DNA from: Anaerosolibacter sp.
GTDB taxonomy: Bacteria > Bacillota > Clostridia > Peptostreptococcales > Thermotaleaceae
Direction: 5' to 3'
NCBI RefSeq assembly: GCF_029240175.1
Contig: NZ_JARBTM010000033.1
Coordinates: 1-39,165 of the forward strand
Length of the DNA stretch: 39,165 nucleotides
The notes beneath the pieces are model-generated. The model saw nothing but the letters and a program-made list of their open reading frames with translations, was not told where the DNA came from and searched no databases. Positions 34,384-39,165 of the stretch are shown here, piece by piece. Numbering within the stretch: position 1 is the stretch's first letter; each line of letters begins with the position of its first letter. A program made the position numbers and the translations under genes.

Positions 34384-34469
34384 ATTGTCGATAATAGCAA
34401 ACCTATCGAAAGATAGGGACGCAAAGTCATGGGTCTAAGGAATTTTATTCTATGATTGCCAGATTGCCG
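34384..34469 (+). promoter_or_regulatory. Cyclic di-GMP-I (GEMM-I) riboswitch
   Basis: The aptamer core is clear: GCAAACC, then the CTATCGAAAGATAG hairpin with its GAAA tetraloop, GGGACGCAAAG, and the second hairpin closing with GATTGCCAGATTGCC. This is the class I c-di-GMP aptamer. A TATAAT at 34327-34332 may be its promoter, with a poor -35. It precedes a hairpin with T-run (34539-34566) and then a diguanylate cyclase gene, so it most likely controls transcription of that gene. Ends are approximate. Confidence 0.93.
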
Positions 34470-34538
34470 AAACATATATGGATGTTCTATTTATTGTTCA
34501 TTTTTACTTATATAAAATGAAATGATAGAATTACCAAT

Positions 34539-34566
34539 GCGGCTATGGCGATATAGCCGCGTTTTT
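34539..34566 (+). terminator. Riboswitch expression-platform terminator
   Basis: An 8-bp stem GCGGCTAT/ATAGCCGC with a six-base loop, followed by GTTTTT. It lies between the c-di-GMP aptamer and the cyclase start codon. Whether ligand turns it on or off cannot be read without folding. Confidence 0.8.
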
Positions 34567-34594
34567 ATTTCTATGATTAGAGGGTGATTACGTC

Positions 34595-35857
34595 ATGGAA
34601 CCAAGATTGATAAAAATGCTAGATAATATCCCAGATGCTTTATTTCTCTTGGATTTAAACTTTGATTTCATCTATTTAAATCATCAAGCCCAAAGTCTCT
34701 TGGGAAGAAATAAGCTAGACCTTATTGGCAAGTGTATATGGACCGAGTTTCCATTTCTTATTTCAACACCCATTTATCGTGAATATCATAAGGCATTGAA
34801 AAGCAAAAAAGCGAAAATATTAAGAGACTATTATCCCACTTTAAACCGTTGGTTTGAAGTTCGCATTTATCCCGATGATGATGGACTCATGATCTACTTC
34901 TGTGATATTACAGAGCTAAAGAAAAATGAAGTTGCCCTTTATCAAAAAACAGAGCACTTCCGGGCTGTTTTTGAAAACTCTGCCATTGGTATTGGCGTTG
35001 TCAACCTAGATGCCCAGCCAGTAGAGTGTAATCATGCCCTATTGGATATGATTGGGTACACCATGGATGAAATTTCGCAAATGAGCTTTATGGATTTCAC
35101 GCATCCTGACGACGTGGACAAGGATCTGGAGCTATTTAACAATTTAATGCTTGGGAAATTATCTTCTTATCAAATCGAAAAACGATATATTCGAAAGGAT
35201 CACCAAATCATTTGGGCCAGACTCACTGTTTCTCCTATCTTTAGCGTCCAAGGTGAAATTCAATATATTATGAGCATGATAGAGAATATTACAGATGTGA
35301 AGATTGCTGAGCAAAAGCAGCTGGAACTCACAAAAGAGCTGCAGCGCCTATCTACTTTAGATGGCTTGACAGAATTAAACAATCGCCGCTCTTTTGACGA
35401 GTTTTTAAGTCAAGAGTGGCACCGCTGCCTCGAGGAAGGCGCGCCCCTATCCCTCATCCTGTTGGATATTGATGGCTTTAAAAAGTATAATGATACCTAT
35501 GGACACCATGAGGGAGATGCTTGCCTAAAGACAATTGCTGATACATTAAAAAAGGCCCTTCATGAGCCCAATCATTTTGTATGTCGCTATGGTGGGGAAG
35601 AATTCGCTGTTATCTTACCTGATACAGATCTGCAAACTGCAGAAATGGTGGCTGAATCCCTGCGTTCCTATGTGGAAAGCCTCCAAATATATCATCTTTA
35701 TGGGCAAAGCGGGAAATATGTCACAGTCAGTCTAGGGGTATCGACCATCATCCCCAGCATATTTTCTAATCCTCAACAACTCATCAAGAATACGGATAAA
35801 GCCCTTTATGAAGCAAAGAACTATGGTCGTAATCAAGTCCGTGTATTTAGTGCATAA
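34595..35857 (+). CDS. PAS-PAS-GGDEF diguanylate cyclase without I-site
   Basis: A 420-residue soluble cyclase. Two PAS domains (about 5-110 and 120-240; the second ends in the PAC-like WARLTVSPIFSVQGE and IENITDVK) lead through a short coiled coil to GGDEF (255-418). The active motif is GGEEF (333-337), with LDIDGFKKYNDTYGHHEGD upstream. The RxxD I-site position holds EPNH (324-327), so allosteric product inhibition should be absent. The upstream c-di-GMP riboswitch may supply feedback instead. GAGGGTG lies about 10 nt before the ATG. A terminator follows at 35860. Confidence 0.93.
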   Translation: MEPRLIKMLDNIPDALFLLDLNFDFIYLNHQAQSLLGRNKLDLIGKCIWTEFPFLISTPIYREYHKALKSKKAKILRDYYPTLNRWFEVRIYPDDDGLMIYFCDITELKKNEVALYQKTEHFRAVFENSAIGIGVVNLDAQPVECNHALLDMIGYTMDEISQMSFMDFTHPDDVDKDLELFNNLMLGKLSSYQIEKRYIRKDHQIIWARLTVSPIFSVQGEIQYIMSMIENITDVKIAEQKQLELTKELQRLSTLDGLTELNNRRSFDEFLSQEWHRCLEEGAPLSLILLDIDGFKKYNDTYGHHEGDACLKTIADTLKKALHEPNHFVCRYGGEEFAVILPDTDLQTAEMVAESLRSYVESLQIYHLYGQSGKYVTVSLGVSTIIPSIFSNPQQLIKNTDKALYEAKNYGRNQVRVFSA

Positions 35858-35859
35858 GC

Positions 35860-35885
35860 AAAGGCACACGTCAACGTGTGCCTTT
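35860..35885. terminator. Bidirectional terminator between cyclase and HPr genes
   Basis: A 12-bp perfect stem AAAGGCACACGT/ACGTGTGCCTTT with a two-base spacer, T-rich exits on both sides, between convergent genes. Confidence 0.8.
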
Positions 35886-35894
35886 TGTTATTTC

Positions 35895-36158
35895 CTATTC
35901 ACCAAATCCACTATCAAACAACATCTTGATGCTTTTCACTGCTGCTTCCGCGTCGCTTCCTTCTGCCATAAGGATTAATTCGGTTCCTTTTGGGGCGCCC
36001 ATGGACAGTAGACCCATCATACTCTTGGCATTGTATTCTCTTTCGGACTTTATAATTTTAATCTCTGAGACATACTTTTCAGCTTCCTTTACAACCAGCT
36101 TTGCTGGCCTTGCATGAAGTCCTAATGGGTTGTTTATCATAACCTTCGTCTGATACAT
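35895..36158 (-). CDS. HPr-family PTS phosphocarrier protein
   Basis: An 87-residue HPr. The phosphate-carrying histidine is H15 in GLHARPA and the regulatory serine is S46 in AKSMMGLLSMG, so both EI-dependent phosphotransfer and HPr-kinase control are possible. GGAGG lies 8 nt before the ATG. It is the last gene of a tight PTS operon (14 nt after the dehydrogenase), so it may be a dedicated HPr for this sugar; the general ptsH may lie elsewhere. Confidence 0.95.
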   Translation of the reverse strand: MYQTKVMINNPLGLHARPAKLVVKEAEKYVSEIKIIKSEREYNAKSMMGLLSMGAPKGTELILMAEGSDAEAAVKSIKMLFDSGFGE

Positions 36159-36172
36159 CTCCTAATCCTCCT

Positions 36173-37435
36173 CTAAATTTTTGCTCCATGGGATAACAAA
36201 TATTCTTCCGCTTCCAAGGACCACAATCCGTTGTTTCTCTTTGTGATTTCATCTAGCGCTCTAAACAATTTATCGTTCTTTCCTTTTTCTTCAAAATCCT
36301 CAATGGCTGTTACCTCCATATTTATCGTGTTATAGATCAGCTTTTTTCCTCCAGGAATATTGGGGAGATCAAGCACCGTATCAATGACACTATCCATTCC
36401 ACCTATATGGGTAATCATCACAGCTGGATTGATTAATCCTTTGCTCATCATTTCCAACGCTTCAACCAAATCATCGGTATTACCTCCTGTGGATCCAATG
36501 ATTTTGGTTGCTGCATAGTGGACATTGTAATAATTTACTTTGGCTGAGAATCCTTTATCTGTTGGCCCTGCGAAAAAGTTTAGGCACCCATCATGTCCCA
36601 ATATTTTGTCTCCTTGCACCACCAAAGTCTCTACAGGGGCATATACATATACATCATCATACCCTTTGTTTTCTGTTAATGACAGCAGGTAAGCCTCTGG
36701 ATCTTCCATGCTCTTGGTATTGACGTACTTCAACTCAACACCATTCTTTCTAGCCTCTTCTGGTGTTATAATGCTTTCAGCTCTTTTTAACCTTTGGTCA
36801 TCCACATCCGTTACTACAAGCAATCCAGGCTTTCTATCACAGTGGATGGCATAATCAATTGCCCCTAGACCCATAGGCCCCGCTCCTCCAAGAATGGCCA
36901 TTTTCCCGCCTTCTACGATGCCCATTACGTGTTCATAGGAGCCACTCTTTGTATGATAGTTTGCATGAAATCCACCAATGACACAAGACATAGGCTCGGC
37001 CAAGGATACTGGATAAAACCCTTCTCCCTCATAGTTTAGCAAACAACCTAATTCCATTACCTCTTGAGGTACAATACCATAGGTGGCATTTCCACCAAAA
37101 TATCTATAGGAATACCCGGGTGAATAAGGACTCCCCTTATAATTAAGGGCTGGCTGCTGGGCAAACTTAGCACCTTCTTTAAATTGATCCTTCCACTTAT
37201 CTCCTACCTTTACAATCTCCCCTGCAAATTCATGGCCTATAATAACAGGATTTTCTGCTACATCTGGCGGTACCCTCTTATGTTTTACCCCTTGATCCAC
37301 AGCTTTATAGGTGGACATGCACACACTATCAGATATGATTTTTACCAAAATCTCATCCTCTTTAATTTCTGGCAGTTCAAACTCTTCTAATCTTAAGTCA
37401 TCTTTTCCATACATTCTTACACCGATGGTTTTCAT
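36173..37435 (-). CDS. Zinc dehydrogenase resembling L-sorbose-1-phosphate reductase
   Basis: A 420-residue medium-chain zinc dehydrogenase. The catalytic domain has the SVCMSTYK cysteine, GHEFAGE, and LAEPMSCVIGGFHANYH; the NAD(P) loop is ILGGAGPMGLGAID. Length and overall pattern recall SorE-type enzymes that interconvert L-sorbose 1-phosphate and glucitol 6-phosphate, which fits the PTS and phosphofructokinase neighbours. The start is set at 37435 (GAGGG 8 nt upstream); a GTG at 37444 overlaps that site. The exact hexitol or ketose phosphate substrate is an inference. Confidence 0.8.
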   Translation of the reverse strand: MKTIGVRMYGKDDLRLEEFELPEIKEDEILVKIISDSVCMSTYKAVDQGVKHKRVPPDVAENPVIIGHEFAGEIVKVGDKWKDQFKEGAKFAQQPALNYKGSPYSPGYSYRYFGGNATYGIVPQEVMELGCLLNYEGEGFYPVSLAEPMSCVIGGFHANYHTKSGSYEHVMGIVEGGKMAILGGAGPMGLGAIDYAIHCDRKPGLLVVTDVDDQRLKRAESIITPEEARKNGVELKYVNTKSMEDPEAYLLSLTENKGYDDVYVYAPVETLVVQGDKILGHDGCLNFFAGPTDKGFSAKVNYYNVHYAATKIIGSTGGNTDDLVEALEMMSKGLINPAVMITHIGGMDSVIDTVLDLPNIPGGKKLIYNTINMEVTAIEDFEEKGKNDKLFRALDEITKRNNGLWSLEAEEYLLSHGAKI

Positions 37436-37451
37436 TGCCTTCACCCTCTCA

Positions 37452-38384
37452 TCAAATTATATGTTGAAATGTCACTTCTTTTATTAATCTCATGACTTCA
37501 TCTAAACTAGGGGCCTGGGTCCCCTCGGTCATTACGTTGGCGGCACTGGCAGCAACAGCCCAGCGAATGGTTTCCTCCAAAGAAGCCCCTCTGTCCAAGG
37601 CCATGGCTATAGCTGCGACCATTGCATCCCCTGCACCCACCGTACTCTTTACTTCTACTTTAATTCCTTTTGCCAGAACCGCTTGTTTTGGATTGATAAA
37701 CACAGCTCCTTCTTCGCCCAAGGAAACCACTACATGATGTACGCCATAATCAAAAAGCTTTCGACTATGGGTGATGATTTTTTCTATACTATCAAGCTGT
37801 GTAGAGAACAACCTCTCTAGCTCATGAACATTTGGTTTTACAAGATAAGGCCCGGCTTTTACTCCCTCCAAAAGCAGTTCTCCATCAGCATCTAAGATGG
37901 TCTTTGCCCCTTTCTCTTTGGCTCTATCGACTAGTCTTTTGTAGATATCCTTATCCACATTTTGGGGTACACTTCCAGAGAACACCACAAGGGATGTCTC
38001 TGTGAGTAAGTCCATGGTGAGTTCTTCAAAATCCTTCAATACCTCCAAGGGTAAAAACGGCCCATTTTCGTTAATATCTGTAACACTGCCCTGGACAGGA
38101 TCAACAATCTTTATATTGGTTCTGGTTTCCCCATCAATTCCTATGAACTGATGTTCAATTCCCATTCTATCTAATTCTTTTCTAATGAATCCCCCAGCAT
38201 TCCCAGCCAGTATGCCAATGGCTGTACTCTCTCCGCCAAGGGCCTGTATGGTCTTTGAAACATTGATTCCTTTTCCCCCCATATCGATTCTTACGCCGGA
38301 TTCTCTGTTCACCTTTCCGGATTGAAAGTTGTTTATGGTCATGGTTTTATCAATGGCTGGATTCAACGTTACTGTAATAATCAC
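37452..38384 (-). CDS. fruK: 1-phosphofructokinase (PfkB family)
   Basis: A 310-residue PfkB kinase, the usual length. It shows the 1-phosphofructokinase start TLNPAIDKT, GGKGINVS (36-43), the FSGSVP segment and the C-terminal catalytic loop TVGAGDAM with base D253. It phosphorylates fructose 1-phosphate, or tagatose-6-phosphate in the LacC branch, to a bisphosphate. GTG start with GGGGG 7 nt upstream. It lies 15-16 nt from both neighbours in the PTS operon. The fructose-type call is favoured by the neighbours but the LacC alternative is not excluded. Confidence 0.88.
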   Translation of the reverse strand: MIITVTLNPAIDKTMTINNFQSGKVNRESGVRIDMGGKGINVSKTIQALGGESTAIGILAGNAGGFIRKELDRMGIEHQFIGIDGETRTNIKIVDPVQGSVTDINENGPFLPLEVLKDFEELTMDLLTETSLVVFSGSVPQNVDKDIYKRLVDRAKEKGAKTILDADGELLLEGVKAGPYLVKPNVHELERLFSTQLDSIEKIITHSRKLFDYGVHHVVVSLGEEGAVFINPKQAVLAKGIKVEVKSTVGAGDAMVAAIAMALDRGASLEETIRWAVAASAANVMTEGTQAPSLDEVMRLIKEVTFQHII

Positions 38385-38399
38385 AGCTTCACCCCCACT

Positions 38400-39165
38400 C
38401 TATTCCTCCAATGTAAACATCTGATAGATGCTCTGTGGATCTTTCGTACTAATCAATGCTTTTGCTGCTTTTTCATCCTCTAGAGAGGAAGCAATATTTG
38501 ATAGAATCTTTAAATGGTCATTTCCTTTACCGGCAATACCAATGATTAAATAGGCTTTATTATCATCTCCAAAATCTATTCCCTGGGGGAATTGCAGCAC
38601 GACAATACCTGATTTTTTTATATGCCCGATACAGGAGCCTACACCATGGGGTATGGCAATGCCATTGCCGATATAGGTTGTGGTAACTTTCTCCCGTTCC
38701 AGCATCCCTTGTATATAAGGTTCTTCCACATATCCGCTGTCTACCAGCATTTGACCTGCCATCTTAATGACATCCTCTTTATTCATACTGTTGAGGCCTA
38801 ACCGGATATTGGCTATTCTCAAAATCTCATCACTATCGTTAGATACTTCTTCTTGAGGAGCCTTTTCCTCTGATTTATTTAATCCTGCTAAACGCTTAGC
38901 CAGTTGATCATAGATTGGATTATCTAGAAAGTCTCTGATGGATATGTGTTCTGCATTAGGGGCATATCGAGCCGCCCGTTGGGTTAAGCTCTCATGGGTA
39001 ATGATCAGGTCTGCATCTCCTGGGATTTGGTCAATGGCTGTATTGACTACTTCCACCTTTACACCCGCTTGCTTTAGCTTGTTCCTTAGGGTTGATGCAC
39101 CCATAGCACTTGAACCCATACCTGCATCACAGGCTACTACGATTTTGCTGATCTTCGTCTCTGTC
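38400..39165 (-). CDS. mtlA: Mannitol-type PTS EIIB-EIIA, 5' end outside window
   Basis: The reading frame stays open to the right edge, so the gene is partial; about 255 residues are visible. They begin in a mannitol-type EIIB domain with the phosphocysteine loop VVACDAGMGSSAMGAST, then a linker with EEKAPQEEVSNDSDE, then an EIIA domain (about the last 145 residues) with the phosphohistidine in GNGIAIPHG. The membrane EIIC part would lie upstream, outside the window. The specificity could be mannitol or another hexitol or ketose given the sorbose-1-phosphate-reductase-like and fruK neighbours. Confidence 0.88.
   Translation of the reverse strand, partial: TETKISKIVVACDAGMGSSAMGASTLRNKLKQAGVKVEVVNTAIDQIPGDADLIITHESLTQRAARYAPNAEHISIRDFLDNPIYDQLAKRLAGLNKSEEKAPQEEVSNDSDEILRIANIRLGLNSMNKEDVIKMAGQMLVDSGYVEEPYIQGMLEREKVTTTYIGNGIAIPHGVGSCIGHIKKSGIVVLQFPQGIDFGDDNKAYLIIGIAGKGNDHLKILSNIASSLEDEKAAKALISTKDPQSIYQMFTLEE

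Overview
The window looks like a chromosomal segment of an AT-rich, low-GC, endospore-forming anaerobe of the class Clostridia. The gene content and protein style resemble Alkaliphilus or a close relative, but that genus guess rests on memory, not a search. Supporting signs are a one-chain pyruvate:ferredoxin oxidoreductase, a BofA sporulation protein, strong AGGAGG ribosome-binding sites, TTGACA/TATAAT promoters, a large Bacillus-type SRP RNA, and heavy investment in cyclic di-GMP. Most genes lie on the minus strand, in line with leftward replication and with an rRNA operon that apparently begins just beyond the left edge.

Layout. 1-412: tandem promoters and boxA-like leader of a leftward rRNA operon. 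413-1793: two tandem L25/Ctc ribosomal protein paralogues. 1952-5798: pyruvate:ferredoxin oxidoreductase behind a strong promoter and a roughly 290-nt hairpin-rich leader. 6040-16809: a version of the Bacillus subtilis origin-proximal cluster tRNA-Ser, SRP RNA, dnaX, ebfC (yaaK), recR, yaaL, bofA. It is interrupted by an HD-GYP receptor, a GGDEF diguanylate cyclase and a PhoH-type ATPase, and yaaL is duplicated. 17264-18205: a speD gene with its own promoter and terminator, broken by an internal deletion and frameshift. 18269-20620: a Cas4-like nuclease fused to an XPD/DinG-type helicase.

20665-27872: the most unusual locus, a compact three-gene minus-strand operon. It encodes a 1633-aa fusion protein (HD, helical repeats, CoaD/NadD-like nucleotidyltransferase, GNAT-like, phosphoribosyltransferase-like), a divergent lactate/malate-dehydrogenase-like protein, and an iron-sulfur-flavoprotein-like protein. 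I know of no named system with this content; a role in nucleotide or pyridine cofactor chemistry is an inference.

28106-32438: an unexplained structured element, a double-LysM protein, a secreted zinc metalloprotease and a membrane diguanylate cyclase. 32676-34211: an FAD oxidoreductase with a C-terminal Rieske domain. 34327-35885: a class I c-di-GMP riboswitch with terminator ahead of a PAS-PAS-GGDEF cyclase that lacks the inhibitory I-site. 35895-39165: a sugar PTS operon (mannitol-type EII cut by the window edge, 1-phosphofructokinase, zinc dehydrogenase resembling sorbose-1-phosphate reductase, HPr).

Three GGDEF proteins, one HD-GYP protein and one riboswitch within 26 kb make cyclic di-GMP signalling a recurring theme. 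No CRISPR array, transposase or prophage gene was seen.
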